Notes: generated by a model from the letters alone, not told the origin. A DNA stretch of 64,000 nt from Streptomyces albogriseolus (GCA_014650475.1 BMVA01000004.1:124001-188000); one strand, 5' to 3'; positions 14,649 to 25,957 are shown, numbered from the stretch's first letter. Translations and numbers: made by a program.

Positions 14649-15494
14649 ATGGGATTCGCAGACCAGCGCTTCACCGTCAACCTCTCGATCCTCTTCACCG
14701 AGCTCCCGCTCCTGGAGCGCCCTGCCGCCGCCGCCGAGGCCGGTTTCGGCGCGGTCGAGCTGTGGTGGCCGTGGGTCGACTCCCCCGAGCCCGCGCAGTC
14801 CGAGCTCGACGCGCTGCGCACGGCGATCGAGGACGCGGGGGTGCGGCTCACCGGCCTGAACTTCTACGCCGGGCGGCTGCCAGGGCCCGACCGGGGCGCG
14901 CTGTCCGTACCGGGCGAGGAGTCCGCCCGTTTCCGGGCGAACGTCGAGGTCGCGGCCGGTTTCGCCGAATCCCTCGGCTGCCGCGCGCTGAACGCGCTGT
15001 ACGGCAACCGGGTCGACGGCGTGAACCCGGCCGAGCAGGACGCGCTCGCGCTGGAGAACCTCGTCCTCGCCGCGCGGGCCGCCCACGGGATCGGCGCGGT
15101 CCTGCTGATCGAAGCGCTCAACCAACCCGAGTCGCCGCACTACCCGCTGGTGTCGGCGCCGGCCGCCGTCGGCGTCGTCGACCGGGTGAACGCGGCCACC
15201 GGACTGGACAACGCGCGCTTCCTGATGGACCTGTACCACCTGGCCATGAACGGCGAGGACCTGCCGGCGGTCATCGACCGCCACGCCGGCCGGACCGGGC
15301 ATGTGCAGATCGCCGACAGCCCGGGACGCGGCGCCCCCGGCACCGGGTCGCTCCCGCTGGAGGAGCTGCTGGACCGGCTGCGCAAGGCCGGTTACGACGG
15401 CCGGGTCGGCCTGGAGTACAAGCCGGGCGACCGCCCGAGCGCGGAGGCCTTCGACTGGCTGCCGCGGGAGGCCCGCCGAGGCGCTTCCTGCTGA
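14649..15494 (+). CDS. hyi: Hydroxypyruvate isomerase
   Basis: A 281-residue TIM-barrel protein of the Hyi/xylose-isomerase-like fold: FTVNLSILFTELPLLERP at the start, GFGAVELWWPW, LTGLNFYAGRLPGPDRG, LLIEALNQPESPHYPL with the metal-binding Glu, FLMDLYHLAMNGE with Asp/His, and GLEYKPGDRP at the end with the last metal Glu. It interconverts hydroxypyruvate and tartronate semialdehyde in the glyoxylate-to-glycerate route. It is 46 bp upstream of glxR and almost surely co-transcribed. The two-site operator shared with gcl precedes it. Confidence 0.92.
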   Translation: MGFADQRFTVNLSILFTELPLLERPAAAAEAGFGAVELWWPWVDSPEPAQSELDALRTAIEDAGVRLTGLNFYAGRLPGPDRGALSVPGEESARFRANVEVAAGFAESLGCRALNALYGNRVDGVNPAEQDALALENLVLAARAAHGIGAVLLIEALNQPESPHYPLVSAPAAVGVVDRVNAATGLDNARFLMDLYHLAMNGEDLPAVIDRHAGRTGHVQIADSPGRGAPGTGSLPLEELLDRLRKAGYDGRVGLEYKPGDRPSAEAFDWLPREARRGASC

Positions 15495-15540
15495 CGCACC
15501 CGATTTCGAGACGTACCGAGTCGTACCGAGAGGCACCCTC

Positions 15541-16431
15541 ATGAGCACCCTTCCCAAGGTCGCCTGGATCGGTCTCGGCATCATGGGCTCCCCCATGTCC
15601 GAGAACCTGGTCAAGGCGGGCTACGACGTCACCGGCCACACCCTGGAGCGGGAGAAGCTGGACCGGCTGACCGCCGCGGGCGGCACCGCGGCCGCCTCCG
15701 TCGCCGAGGCCGTGCGGGACGCCGACGTGATCATCACGATGGTCCCTGCCTCCCCGCAGGTCGAGGCCGTCGCGTACGGACCCGACGGCATCCTGGAGAA
15801 CGCCCGGCGCGGCGCCCTGCTGATCGACATGTCCTCGATCACCCCACAGACCTCCGTCGGCCTGGCCGCCGCTGCGAAGGAGAAGGGCATCCGGGTACTC
15901 GACGCGCCCGTGTCCGGCGGTGAGGCCGGGGCGATCGAGGCGGTGCTGTCCATCATGGTCGGCGGCGACCAGGCCGACTTCGACGAGGCGAAGCCGCTGT
16001 TCGAGGCGCTGGGGAAGACGATCGTGCGGTGCGGTCCGCACGGCTCCGGGCAGACGGTGAAGGCCGCCAACCAGCTGATCGTGGCCGTGAACATCCAGGC
16101 CTGCGCCGAGGCCGTGGTCTTCCTGGAGAAGTCCGGCGTCGACCTGGCCGCAGCGCTGGACGTCCTGGGCGGCGGGCTGGCGGGCTCGACCGTGCTGGCC
16201 CGCAAGAAGGACAACTTCCTGAAGCGGGACTTCACGCCGGGCTTCCGGATCGACCTGCACCACAAGGACATGGGCATCGTCACCGACGCCGCCCGCACCG
16301 TGGGCGCCGCGCTGCCCGTCGGCGCCGTGGTCGCCCAGCTGGTGGCGAGCCTGCGCGCCCAGGGCGACGGCGGGCTCGACCATTCCGCGCTGCTGCGGGC
16401 CGTCGAGCGGCTGTCCGGCGCGCGGGTCTGA
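15541..16431 (+). CDS. glxR: 2-hydroxy-3-oxopropionate (tartronate semialdehyde) reductase
   Basis: A 296-residue beta-hydroxyacid dehydrogenase. WIGLGIMGSPMSENL is the NAD(P) Rossmann loop; DAPVSGGEAGA is the substrate signature; Lys in GQTVKAANQLI is the catalytic base; ENARRGALLIDMSSITP is typical. It reduces the Gcl product tartronate semialdehyde to D-glycerate. ATG 15541 is used, though a ribosome site is weak there (GAGAGGCACCCTC). It lies second after hyi and ends before a strong hairpin at 16453-16511. The garR/glxR choice of name reflects the glyoxylate context. Confidence 0.93.
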   Translation: MSTLPKVAWIGLGIMGSPMSENLVKAGYDVTGHTLEREKLDRLTAAGGTAAASVAEAVRDADVIITMVPASPQVEAVAYGPDGILENARRGALLIDMSSITPQTSVGLAAAAKEKGIRVLDAPVSGGEAGAIEAVLSIMVGGDQADFDEAKPLFEALGKTIVRCGPHGSGQTVKAANQLIVAVNIQACAEAVVFLEKSGVDLAAALDVLGGGLAGSTVLARKKDNFLKRDFTPGFRIDLHHKDMGIVTDAARTVGAALPVGAVVAQLVASLRAQGDGGLDHSALLRAVERLSGARV

Positions 16432-16452
16432 TCCGTTCCCTTCCCTGAGACC

Positions 16453-16511
16453 CCGGGCGGCGCCGGCGCCGACATCAGTCCCGTCGCGCCCGAGGCGGCG
16501 GCGCCGCCCGG
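16453..16511 (+). terminator. Hairpin after glxR
   Basis: CCGGGCGGCGCCG (16453-16465) is perfectly complementary to CGGCGCCGCCCGG (16499-16511), enclosing 33 nt, and begins 22 bp after the glxR stop. The rest of the 16432-16759 gap is GC-rich with no gene or motif I recognise. Confidence 0.6.
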
Positions 16512-16759
16512 AACCCACGGCCCGCACCGCGGCGCCGTACGGCCCGGATGACCCGGATGAGGGGTGGTCGTACGGCACGGCGGCGGTGCGGGCGGGGCGA
16601 GGGCGCCGCGGCGGCGCGCGAGCCAGTGCGGTGGTCAACGCCGCGGCCCGTCTCCTACGACCTGAGGGGAGACGCCCCGCGGCCGTCGCCGCCGCCGCGG
16701 CCCCGAGCCAACCGTCCTCCCGGCGTGCGGAACCGCCCGGTCCGCAGCAGCCTGGGGGC

Positions 16760-16996
16760 ATGGCACATCCGACGGAGCATCCGCACATCGTGGTCCACGC
16801 GCCCGCCCTGGACGGCTCCCGGCGGGTCACCTCCGACGACGAGACGCTGGGGGTCGCCACGCACACCGACGACGTGGGCGAGATCCTGCGCCTGGCCGAC
16901 CTGTACGTCACCGACGTCGAGGACGCGGACTTCATCGAGTGGCAGGGCGGCGGCCCGGACGACTGGCCGGGACTGTCCGAACACCACGAGTCGTGA
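16760..16996 (+). CDS. Small acidic conserved hypothetical protein
   Basis: A 78-residue, strongly acidic soluble protein starting MAHPTEHPHIVVHAPALDGS. It has a V-D-G/E-R-x-V beta hairpin (GSRRVTSDDETLGVATHTDD), then a helix and a short acidic end FIEWQGGGPDDWPGL. The start at 16760 has CTGGGGGC upstream as a weak ribosome site. A longer in-frame reading upstream is Arg/Ala-rich and unlike coding sequence. No family is known to me. Confidence 0.55.
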   Translation: MAHPTEHPHIVVHAPALDGSRRVTSDDETLGVATHTDDVGEILRLADLYVTDVEDADFIEWQGGGPDDWPGLSEHHES

Positions 16997-17162
16997 CGGC
17001 CGGCGTACGGCAACGTCCGTAGGGCGGCTACGGCACCCTCAAATGAACCTCTGAACCCCGCCTCCCGAGGCTTCGGCGGGCCCCGCGCGCGGAACCATCC
17101 CCGCACACGGGGCCCGCCGGCACGGGGGCGGCGGGCCCCGTGCTCCGAGGGGGTGTCCTGTC

Positions 17163-17894
17163 ATGGCCGACACCGCGCGCGTCCGGGAGACGCCGCACGA
17201 GATCGCCCTGCTGGCCGGGGGGCCGCGCGCCGCCGTCATCGTGACCGTCATCGGCCTGCACCTGCGCGGCGCCGTCGAACCCGGCGCCTCGCACACGGTG
17301 GTGGCGGTCGACAACGAGGCGGGACGCGCGCTGCCGCCGCTGCCGGCGCCGGAGGACGTCCCCACGCCGGAGGACGACGTCCCGGCGGAGCTGAGGGTGC
17401 CGTACCTGGAGAGCGCGGTGCACCGAAGGCTGCACAAGCCCTGCCACGTAGGGGAGTTGCTGCGCGACCCGGACGTCCGCTGGGCGGTGGACACGCTGAA
17501 GACGGGGCTGGCGGAGACGGGCATGGTGAGTCCGCCGGCGCTGGGGACGACGCGGGCGGCACGCCGTCGCCTGGAGGTGCTGCGCACCGCGTATCCCGTC
17601 CCGGCGAGCCGGGACGGCCTCTCCGACGAGGAGAAGCTGCTGGCCGTCGCCCTGCACGGCCAGGCGGCCCTCCGCGCCGTCGTCCCCCGCTTCGCCCTCC
17701 GCGCGGGCCTCACGGCACGGGTCCGCCTGCGCCACAAGCGCGCCCTGCGCCGCTTCTCCGGCGCCTCCGGCAGCTCCGGCGGCTCCGGCGGCGGCTACAG
17801 CGGCCGCCTCTACTGCGGCGGCGCGGACGGCTGCGGAGGCGGGGGCGGATGCGGCGGAGGTTGCGGCGGAGGCGGCGGGGGCGGCGGCTCGTGA
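17163..17894 (+). CDS. TIGR04222-like protein with Gly/Cys-rich tail
   Basis: A 243-residue protein. Residues about 20-195 look like the TIGR04222 family of Streptomyces (PHEIALLAGGPRAAVIVTV near the start, VHRRLHKP, LRRLEVLRTAYP-like text and DEEKLLAVALHG). The last 45 residues are almost only Gly, Ser and Cys, with repeats of the type CGGG. Full-length relatives usually carry membrane segments between the two parts; none is evident here, so this may be a short version. The role is unknown; metal binding by the Cys-rich tail is possible. Confidence 0.65.
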   Translation: MADTARVRETPHEIALLAGGPRAAVIVTVIGLHLRGAVEPGASHTVVAVDNEAGRALPPLPAPEDVPTPEDDVPAELRVPYLESAVHRRLHKPCHVGELLRDPDVRWAVDTLKTGLAETGMVSPPALGTTRAARRRLEVLRTAYPVPASRDGLSDEEKLLAVALHGQAALRAVVPRFALRAGLTARVRLRHKRALRRFSGASGSSGGSGGGYSGRLYCGGADGCGGGGGCGGGCGGGGGGGGS

Positions 17895-17970
17895 GACGCC
17901 GAGGCGGTGAGCGCCGAGGGCGGGCGCGAAACCTCGGCGCCGAGGGCCGGATCCGGCTGCCAGGGGATCG

Positions 17971-18732
17971 TCATGTGTGGGAGAGGGCGAAGGAGACCAG
18001 GAAGCCGCAGACGGTGACCAGGCCGATGGCCAGGTGAGCGTCATGGAACGCCTCGGGAATCATGGTGTCCGCGATCATCGCGAGAATCGCTCCGGCCGCG
18101 ACGGCGGTCACGGCGGCGATCACCGCCGGGGAGAAACCGCCGACCACGGTGTAGCCCAGCACCGCGGAGAGGGTGCTCGCCGCGGCGATGGCCCCCCACA
18201 CCCCGAAGACGTACGCCTTGCCGCGGCCGGCCTTCTTCATCCCCGCCGAACTGGACAGCCCCTCGGGGACATTGCTGATGAACACCGCCGCCACGGTCAC
18301 CAGGCTCACCCTTCCGCCGTCGAGCAGACTCACGCCGATGACCGCCGACTCCGGAACACCGTCCAGCAGCGCCCCGAAGGCCAGCGCGAGACCCGAACCG
18401 CTCTGCTGCTCCTCGGAGGGCTGCTGCTGGCCCTCGTGGTGACCGGAGCGCTTGCGGTGCCGGGCGCCGCGTCGGGCCAGCCACACATTGCCCGCGGTAT
18501 AGGCCGCGGCGCCCGCCAGCGTGCCGATGGCCGCCGGGACCAGACCGCCCTGCTCGTAGGCCTCCCCGACCAGCTCGAAACTGACCGCCGACAACAGCAC
18601 CCCCGCCCCGAACGCCATCACCGTCGCGATCACCTTCTGCGGCACCCGCAGCCCGAACCCCGCCACCGCCCCGACGAGCAGCGCCGAACCTGCCACCAGC
18701 CCCCACGCGCCCGCCTGCACGACCTCTGTCAT
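17971..18732 (-). CDS. ZIP-family metal transporter
   Basis: A 253-residue membrane protein with about eight hydrophobic segments. The two ZIP metal-site helices are visible as FGALLDGVPESAVIGVSL and FISNVPEGLSSSAGM (D/N-x-x-P-E pairs). A His/Gln/Ser-rich cytosolic loop (RKRSGHHEGQQQPSEEQQSG) lies between segments 3 and 4, as in ZIP metal-sensing loops. It would move Zn2+ or another divalent cation into the cytosol. ATG 18732 is preferred over an upstream in-frame start because it begins just before the first helix. Confidence 0.88.
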   Translation of the reverse strand: MTEVVQAGAWGLVAGSALLVGAVAGFGLRVPQKVIATVMAFGAGVLLSAVSFELVGEAYEQGGLVPAAIGTLAGAAAYTAGNVWLARRGARHRKRSGHHEGQQQPSEEQQSGSGLALAFGALLDGVPESAVIGVSLLDGGRVSLVTVAAVFISNVPEGLSSSAGMKKAGRGKAYVFGVWGAIAAASTLSAVLGYTVVGGFSPAVIAAVTAVAAGAILAMIADTMIPEAFHDAHLAIGLVTVCGFLVSFALSHT

Positions 18733-18866
18733 GGCATCGTGAGTACCCGGCACCCGCCCACATCATCGGCGGCACGCCGTGACACCTCTCAGGACGCGGC
18801 GGGCGGGGCGCGGCCCGGGGCACGCACGTGTGGGGGTGCCGCCGGGCCCGCCCCCGGCTCGCGTGG

Positions 18867-20651
<1,785 letters not shown>

Positions 20652-20720
20652 GGAGTACTCCTGCTTCGGACTTCTCGGATTCGCACGCCCGTCGCGCCCG
20701 CGGTGAGCCGCTTCCGTTTA

Positions 20721-20756
20721 TTCCGTATAGCGGAAAATTACTTCTGCTATCTGGAA
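20721..20756. promoter_or_regulatory. Two-site operator of gcl
   Basis: In gcl orientation: TTCCAGATAGCAGAA (20756-20742) then TTCCGCTATACGGAA (20735-20721), 21 bp apart. The strong site differs from the one at hyi by one base (C/T), and the weak sites agree at 12 of 15 bases. Confidence 0.75.
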
Positions 20757-20759
20757 TGA

Positions 20760-20788
20760 ATGTAAGAGCGGCGGAAGGAGGGCGTCAA
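20760..20788 (-). promoter_or_regulatory. Candidate gcl promoter
   Basis: On the minus strand, -35 TTGACG (20788-20783) and -10 TTACAT (20765-20760) are 17 nt apart. The operators start 3 bp after the -10, so a bound repressor would cover the transcription start. Confidence 0.55.
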
Positions 20789-20866
20789 GAGTGGCGCAAC
20801 CGCGGGACACCGGCCGGCGGGAGGAGGACGATGGCCCCCCGCCTCGAGACCAACGGGAGTGGACCG

Positions 20867-21541
20867 ATGTCCGAGAGCCTCCCGGTGCGCTGTCCCGCCT
20901 GTCGGCGCTCGCACCGCTTCACGGCCCCGGCGTACCCCTGCGCCTGCGGTGCGCCCGTCGCCGCGCCGCTGGACCCTGACCGGGTGCCGGCCGCCGTCGG
21001 GCACCGCTCCTGGCGCGAGGAATGGGTGACCGTGCGCTGCGGCGGCTGCGGCACGCGCGGCGAGTGGCCGCAGCCCGAACTGGGCTGCCCCTGCGGGACG
21101 GTGCTGCGTATCCCGGTGACGGGCGAGCGGGCCGGGGCGCCGGCCGCCGAAGAGCCGCGGCGGCCCGCCGTCCCCACCGTGCCGATCCGCACCGCGCGCG
21201 ACGCGGTCACGGCCGCCGTGCTGTATCTGCGCCGCCTCGGCCACGACGACATCCGGCGCGCGGACCAGCGGCCGGCGTCCGGCATCGGACTGGCCGGCCG
21301 GGGCGTGCTGGCCCAGCTCGACCCGTCGGCGCGGCCCGCGACCCCGCGGGACGTGGAGTGCCTGTGGCTGACCGCCATGACGGAGTCCGCGACCTGCCTG
21401 TACTTCTCCCTCACCGGCTACACCGAGGAGGCCGTCGCCCGCGCGGACGCCCTGGACGTCCCCCTGTTCGTCCTCGAGCCCTCGGGCGCCGCCCGCCCCG
21501 AGAACGCCCCCGCCGTGGCGCTGGACGCGGACGCGTCCTGA
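20867..21541 (+). CDS. Zn-ribbon protein with restriction-endonuclease-like domain
   Basis: A 224-residue protein. The first 90 residues hold two treble-Cys pairs (VRCPACRRSHRF, YPCACGAP; VRCGGCGTRGEW, GCPCGT), probably zinc ribbons. Residues about 120-215 (TARDAVTAAVLYLRRLGHDD, ASGIGLAGRGVLAQLD, RDVECLWLTAMTESATCLYF, GVPLF-type end strands) have the shape of an Mrr-like PD-(D/E)xK domain. The usual Gln-x-Lys is replaced by Gln-Leu-Asp in VLAQLDPS, so nuclease activity is doubtful. ATG 20867 is favoured by GGGAG 7 nt upstream; ATG 20831 after GAGGAGG is the alternative. It may bind nucleic acid without cutting it. Confidence 0.55.
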   Translation: MSESLPVRCPACRRSHRFTAPAYPCACGAPVAAPLDPDRVPAAVGHRSWREEWVTVRCGGCGTRGEWPQPELGCPCGTVLRIPVTGERAGAPAAEEPRRPAVPTVPIRTARDAVTAAVLYLRRLGHDDIRRADQRPASGIGLAGRGVLAQLDPSARPATPRDVECLWLTAMTESATCLYFSLTGYTEEAVARADALDVPLFVLEPSGAARPENAPAVALDADAS

Positions 21542-21584
21542 AACTCCGGCGACGTGCGCGCCGGGTGCGTCCGATACTCGTCGG

Positions 21585-22127
21585 ATGCGCATCCGCCCCG
21601 CCGCCCCCGGTGAACTGCCCGCCCTCCAGGACGTCGAACGGGCCGCCGGCACGCCGTTCCGCGACCTCGGCATGGAGGAGATCGCCGACGACGACCCGCC
21701 CGCCCTGGACGAGCTGGAGCGCTACCGGAAGGCCGGCCGCTGCTGGGTCGCGGCGGACGAGGGGGACGACGAGCCCCTGGCGTATCTGATCGCCGAACCG
21801 GTCGACGGCGCCCTGCACGTGGAGCAGGTGTCCGTCCACCCGGACGCGGCCCGCCGGGGCGTGGGCCGCGCCCTGCTCGCGCACGCCGCGCACCGGGCCC
21901 GCGAGGAGGGCCTGACCGCCCTCACCCTGACCACGTTCGCCGAGGTCCCGTGGAACGCCCCGTACTACGCCCGCCTCGGCTTCCGCGTGCTGGACGATTC
22001 CGAGCTCACCCCGGGCCTGCGCCGCATCCGCGCCGAGGAGGCCGCACACGGCCTGGACCGCTGGCCGCGCGTGTGCATGCGGCTCGAACCGCCCATCGCC
22101 GACGAGACGTTCGGCGGACCGTCGTGA
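21585..22127 (+). CDS. GNAT acetyltransferase
   Basis: A 180-residue GNAT protein. It begins MRIRPAAPGELPALQDVER; the acetyl-CoA site is VSVHPDAARRGVGRALLAHA (R-R-G-V-G-R), followed by ALTLTTFAEVPWNAPYYARLGF, which holds the usual late Asn and Tyr. These features agree with small-molecule or antibiotic-type acetyltransferases. It overlaps the next GNAT gene by one base (TGATG), so the two are co-translated. Substrate unknown. Confidence 0.88.
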   Translation: MRIRPAAPGELPALQDVERAAGTPFRDLGMEEIADDDPPALDELERYRKAGRCWVAADEGDDEPLAYLIAEPVDGALHVEQVSVHPDAARRGVGRALLAHAAHRAREEGLTALTLTTFAEVPWNAPYYARLGFRVLDDSELTPGLRRIRAEEAAHGLDRWPRVCMRLEPPIADETFGGPS

Positions 22128-22600
22128 TGACGATCAGGCCGGCACGCGCGCACGACTTCCCCGGATTTCTCGGCCTGGCGGCCCAGGTGGAGCAGTGGTT
22201 CGGGCCGATGGTCGAGGAGCCCGGGTTCCACGACGCGGTGCGCGAGCACATCCACGGCCGGCACGGCCACGCGGCACTCGTCGCCCCGTCCTCCGGCCCC
22301 GATCTCCTCGGCGGGCTGCTCCTCGGCACGGAGGGGCCGACGTACCGCGTGCACTGGCTCGTCGTTTCGGGCCGGGCCCGCGGCACGGGCGTCGGGCGCG
22401 CGCTGGTGGAGGAGGCGGTGCGCCGCTGGGTACGCGGCCCCGGCGTGATCGAGGTGGTCACCTTCGGGGCCGACCACCCCGGCGCCGTCGTCAGCGGCGC
22501 CCGCGTCTTCTACGAACGGCTCGGCTTCTCCCCCGCCGAGGCCGCCGCTGAGGGGCCGGAGGGCGGCTCCCGGCAGGTCTACCGGAGAGCCGTGGGCTGA
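22127..22600 (+). CDS. GNAT acetyltransferase
   Basis: A 157-residue GNAT protein: MTIRPARAHDFPGFL at the start, LVVSGRARGTGVGRALVEEA as the CoA loop (R-G-T-G-V-G-R), and GARVFYERLGFSPAEA as the end motif. It is second in a two-gene unit with the preceding acetyltransferase. It converges on the acyl-CoA synthetase gene with only 7 bp between the stops. GTG 22124 is a possible alternative start. Confidence 0.85.
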   Translation: MTIRPARAHDFPGFLGLAAQVEQWFGPMVEEPGFHDAVREHIHGRHGHAALVAPSSGPDLLGGLLLGTEGPTYRVHWLVVSGRARGTGVGRALVEEAVRRWVRGPGVIEVVTFGADHPGAVVSGARVFYERLGFSPAEAAAEGPEGGSRQVYRRAVG

Positions 22601-22607
22601 GGACACT

Positions 22608-24200
22608 TCAGCCCGTCGTGAACCGCTCGCGGAGTTCGATCTTGCGGACCTTGCCCGAGACCGTCATCGGGAAGGTCTCCAGGAGTTCCAGGCGGCTCGG
22701 GACCTTGTAGTGGGCCAGGCGGCCGTCGCAGAAGCTCCTCAGCTCGTCCAGGGTGAGCGGGTCGGCCGGGTCACGGGGGATGACGCAGGCCAGGACCTCC
22801 TCGCCGTAGCGCTCGTGCGGTACGCCGACGACCTGGACGTCCGCGACCTTCGGGTGGCCGTGGAGGAACTCCTCGATCTCGCGCGGGTAGACGTTCTCGC
22901 CGCCCCGGATGATCATGTCCTTGATGCGGCCGACGATCTCCACGTAGCCGTCGTCCCGCATCACCGCGAGGTCGCCGGTGTGCATCCAGCGGCCCCGGTC
23001 GATCGCCTCGGCGGTCTTCTCCGGTTCGTCCCAGTAGCCGAGCATCACGCTGTAGCCGCGGGTGCACAGCTCGCCCGAGGCGCCGCGCGGGACGGTGACG
23101 CCGGTGGCCGGGTCGACGACCTTCACCTCGATGTGCGGCAGGACGCGGCCCACGGTGCCGGTGCGGTGCTCCAGGTCGTCCTCCATGCGGGTCTGGAGGG
23201 ACACCGGGGAGGTCTCCGTCATGCCGTAGCAGATGGAGACCTGCTCCATGTGCATCTCGGCGACCACCCTCTTCATCACCTCCACCGGGCAGGGCGAGCC
23301 CGCCATGATGCCGGTGCGCAGCGAGGTGAGGTCGTAGGAGGCGAAGTCGGGCAGGTTCAGCTCGGCGATGAACATCGTCGGCACGCCGTACAGCGAGGTG
23401 CAGCGCTCCTGCTGGACCGCGCGCAGGGTGGCGGCCGGGTCGAAGGACGGGGCGGGGATGACGATGCAGGCGCCGTGCGAGGTGGCCGCGAGGTTGCCCA
23501 TCACCATGCCGAAGCAGTGGTAGAACGGCACCGGGACGCACACCCGGTCCTGCTCGCTGTAGGCGATCAACTCCCCCACGAAGTATCCGTTGTTGAGGAT
23601 GTTGTGGTGGGACAGGGTGGCGCCCTTGGGGAAGCCGGTGGTGCCCGAGGTGTACTGGATGTTGACGGGGTCGTCGCAGGACAGCTCGGGGCGGGCCGGA
23701 TCCGGCGTGGCGCGGGCGACCAGGGCGTCCCAGCTCGGGTCGCCGATGTACACGACCTCCCGCAGCCCGGGGCACCTCCCGCGCACCTCCTCCGCCATGG
23801 CCCGGTAGTCGCTCGTCTTGTGGCCGAGGGAGGCGATCAGCAGCCGGACGCCGGACTGCTTGAGGACGTACTCCACCTCGTGCGTGCGGTACGCCGGGTT
23901 GATGTTCACCATGATCGCGCCGATGCGGGCGGTGGCGTACTGCGTGAACACCCACTCGGGACAGTTGACCGCCCAGATGCCGACCCGGTCGCCCTCGGTG
24001 ACACCGGAGTTGAGCAGCGCGGACGCCAACTTCTCCACCTGCTCGCCGAATTCGGCGTAGGTCCAGCGCCGTCCTGACGGCACGTCGACGAGGGCCTCGC
24101 GGTCGGGCCAGGCGGCGACGGTGCGGTCCAGGCTGGCGCCGATGGTGTCACCGAGCAGGGTCGTGGCGCTGGTGCCGTGGCTGTAGGAGAGCGTGGTCAC
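22608..24200 (-). CDS. Fatty acyl-CoA synthetase (AMP-binding)
   Basis: A 530-residue ANL-superfamily ligase. The P-loop is [18 protein letters not shown], the A5 motif [14 protein letters not shown], the A7 hinge region [21 protein letters not shown], the A8 loop [19 protein letters not shown] and the A10 catalytic Lys lies in [16 protein letters not shown]. This pattern fits medium/long-chain fatty acyl-CoA synthetases (AcsF/FadD35-like). It activates a fatty or similar acid to its CoA ester through an adenylate. The start at GTG 24200 overlaps the upstream synthetase stop by 4 nt, so both are made together. Confidence 0.9.
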   Translation of the reverse strand: MTTLSYSHGTSATTLLGDTIGASLDRTVAAWPDREALVDVPSGRRWTYAEFGEQVEKLASALLNSGVTEGDRVGIWAVNCPEWVFTQYATARIGAIMVNINPAYRTHEVEYVLKQSGVRLLIASLGHKTSDYRAMAEEVRGRCPGLREVVYIGDPSWDALVARATPDPARPELSCDDPVNIQYTSGTTGFPKGATLSHHNILNNGYFVGELIAYSEQDRVCVPVPFYHCFGMVMGNLAATSHGACIVIPAPSFDPAATLRAVQQERCTSLYGVPTMFIAELNLPDFASYDLTSLRTGIMAGSPCPVEVMKRVVAEMHMEQVSICYGMTETSPVSLQTRMEDDLEHRTGTVGRVLPHIEVKVVDPATGVTVPRGASGELCTRGYSVMLGYWDEPEKTAEAIDRGRWMHTGDLAVMRDDGYVEIVGRIKDMIIRGGENVYPREIEEFLHGHPKVADVQVVGVPHERYGEEVLACVIPRDPADPLTLDELRSFCDGRLAHYKVPSRLELLETFPMTVSGKVRKIELRERFTTG

Positions 24201-25870
24201 CGGAAGTCCTCCTCGCGGTACTCGGCGGTCGAACCGGCCGCCGTGGCCTCGCGCAGTTCGATGCGGCGGATCTTGCCGGAGACGGTCTTGGGCAGCTCGC
24301 CGAACTCCAGGCGGCGGACGCGCTTGTAGGGGGCGAGCACCTCGCGGGAGTGCTCGAAGATCACCTTGGCGGTGTCGGGGCCGGGCTCCCACCCGTCGGC
24401 GAGCACGACGTACGCCTTCGGCACGGCCAGCCGCAGCGCGTCCGGCGCGGGCACCACGGCCGCCTCGGCGACCGCCTCGTGCTCCAGCAGCGCGCTCTCC
24501 AGCTCGAACGGGCTGATCTTGTAGTCGGACGCCTTGAACACGTCGTCCGCGCGCCCGACGTAGGTGATGTAGCCGTCCTCGTCGCGGGAGCCGATGTCGC
24601 CGGTGCGGTAGTAGCCGCCGGCCATCGCCTCCGCCGTGCGGTCCGGGTCGCCGTGGTACCCCGTCATCAGGCCCACGGGCCGCTCCGACAGGTCGAGCGC
24701 GATCTCGCCCTCGGTCGCGCCGGGCGCGCCGGAGACCGGGTGGAGCAGCTCCACGCGGTAGCCGGGGCTGGGGCGGCCCATGGAGCCGGTCTTGAGGACC
24801 TGGCCGGGGCTGTTGGACACCTGCACGGCGGTCTCGGTCTGCCCGAAGCCGTCCCGGATGGTGACGCCCCAGGCGCGCCGCACCTGCTCGATGACCTCCG
24901 GGTTGAGGGGCTCCCCGGCGGCGACGACCTCGCGGGGCGGGGTGCGCAGCCGGCCCAGGTCGGACTGGATGAGCATGCGCCACACGGTCGGCGGGGCGCA
25001 GAAGGTGGTGACGCCCGCCCTGTCCATCTCGGTCATCAGGCGGGGCGCGTCGAAGCGGGTGTAGTTGTGCAGGAAGACGGTCGCCTCGGCGTTCCACGGG
25101 GCGAAGAGGTTGGACCAGGCGTGCTTGGCCCAGCCGGGCGAGGAGATGTTGAGGTGCACGTCGCCGGGGCGCAGGCCGATCCAGTACATGGTCGCCAGGT
25201 GCCCGATCGGGTACGAGGTGTGGGTGTGCTCCACCAGCTTGGGGCGGGCGGTGGTGCCCGAGGTGAAGTACAGCATCAGCGGGTCGTCGGCGAGGGTCGG
25301 CCCGTCGGCGGCGAAGGCGTCGGACGCGCCGTGGGCGTCGGCGTACGGCAGCCAGTCCCCGCCGGGCTCCTCCCCCACCGCGATACGGGTGTAGTCGCCG
25401 GGCACCTCGTCGAACTTCGCGGCGTCGGCGGAGCGCACGACCACATGGCGGACCCGGCCGCGGTCGACGCGGTCGCGCAGGTCGGCGGGGCCGAGCAGCG
25501 GCGTGGCGGGGATGACCACGGCGCGCAGCTTCATCGCGGCCAGGGCGGTCTCCCACAGCTCGGCCTGGTTGCCGAGCATCACCAGCACCCGGTCCTCGGC
25601 GGCCACGCCCCGCTCCCGCAGCCAGTTCGCGACCCGGTCGGAGCGGCGCGACAGCTCGGCGAAGGACAGCCGGGTCTCGCCGCCGTCCTCCTCGACCAGG
25701 TGCAGGGCCGTGCGGTCGTTTCCGTCGGCGATCACGTCGAACCAGTCCAGGGCCCAGTTGAAACGCCCGGGCCGGGGCCAGGCGAAGTCCCGGTAGGCGG
25801 TGGCGTAGTCCTCACGGTGTTCCAGCAGGAAGTCCCGGGCCCTGCGGAACTGCTCCGTCGCCGTCGTCAT
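24197..25870 (-). CDS. Acyl-CoA synthetase, MACS-like
   Basis: A 557-residue ANL ligase most like medium-chain acyl-CoA synthetases: long N-terminal arm ([21 protein letters not shown]), P-loop [20 protein letters not shown]5 region [13 protein letters not shown], hinge [22 protein letters not shown]8 [19 protein letters not shown] and catalytic Lys in [16 protein letters not shown]. It is the first gene of a two-synthetase operon and divergent from a GAF-LuxR regulator, with a perfect GC-rich palindrome between. Together they look like a regulated acid-utilisation unit; the acid is unknown. Confidence 0.9.
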   Translation of the reverse strand: MTTATEQFRRARDFLLEHREDYATAYRDFAWPRPGRFNWALDWFDVIADGNDRTALHLVEEDGGETRLSFAELSRRSDRVANWLRERGVAAEDRVLVMLGNQAELWETALAAMKLRAVVIPATPLLGPADLRDRVDRGRVRHVVVRSADAAKFDEVPGDYTRIAVGEEPGGDWLPYADAHGASDAFAADGPTLADDPLMLYFTSGTTARPKLVEHTHTSYPIGHLATMYWIGLRPGDVHLNISSPGWAKHAWSNLFAPWNAEATVFLHNYTRFDAPRLMTEMDRAGVTTFCAPPTVWRMLIQSDLGRLRTPPREVVAAGEPLNPEVIEQVRRAWGVTIRDGFGQTETAVQVSNSPGQVLKTGSMGRPSPGYRVELLHPVSGAPGATEGEIALDLSERPVGLMTGYHGDPDRTAEAMAGGYYRTGDIGSRDEDGYITYVGRADDVFKASDYKISPFELESALLEHEAVAEAAVVPAPDALRLAVPKAYVVLADGWEPGPDTAKVIFEHSREVLAPYKRVRRLEFGELPKTVSGKIRRIELREATAAGSTAEYREEDFR

Positions 25871-25941
25871 GCGTCCTCCTCGGTGCCGGACCTTGCCGGG
25901 CGGCTCACCGCCATCGTGTAATCCGTGATGCAGGTCTCACT

Positions 25942-25957
25942 ACCCCCGAACGGGGGT
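25942..25957. promoter_or_regulatory. Palindrome between synthetase operon and LuxR gene
   Basis: ACCCCCGAACGGGGGT, perfect 7-bp arms around AA, lies 71 bp before the synthetase start and 37 bp before the LuxR-type gene. It is a likely operator of that regulator. Confidence 0.65.

Noticed and set aside
17760-17894. Gly/Cys repeats as a CRISPR or tandem DNA repeat
   Set aside because: It is the coding sequence of a Gly/Cys-rich protein tail, with irregular spacing and no spacers.
22710-24077. Plus-strand frame opposite the acyl-CoA synthetase
   Set aside because: Antisense shadow of a complete ANL enzyme with all motifs.
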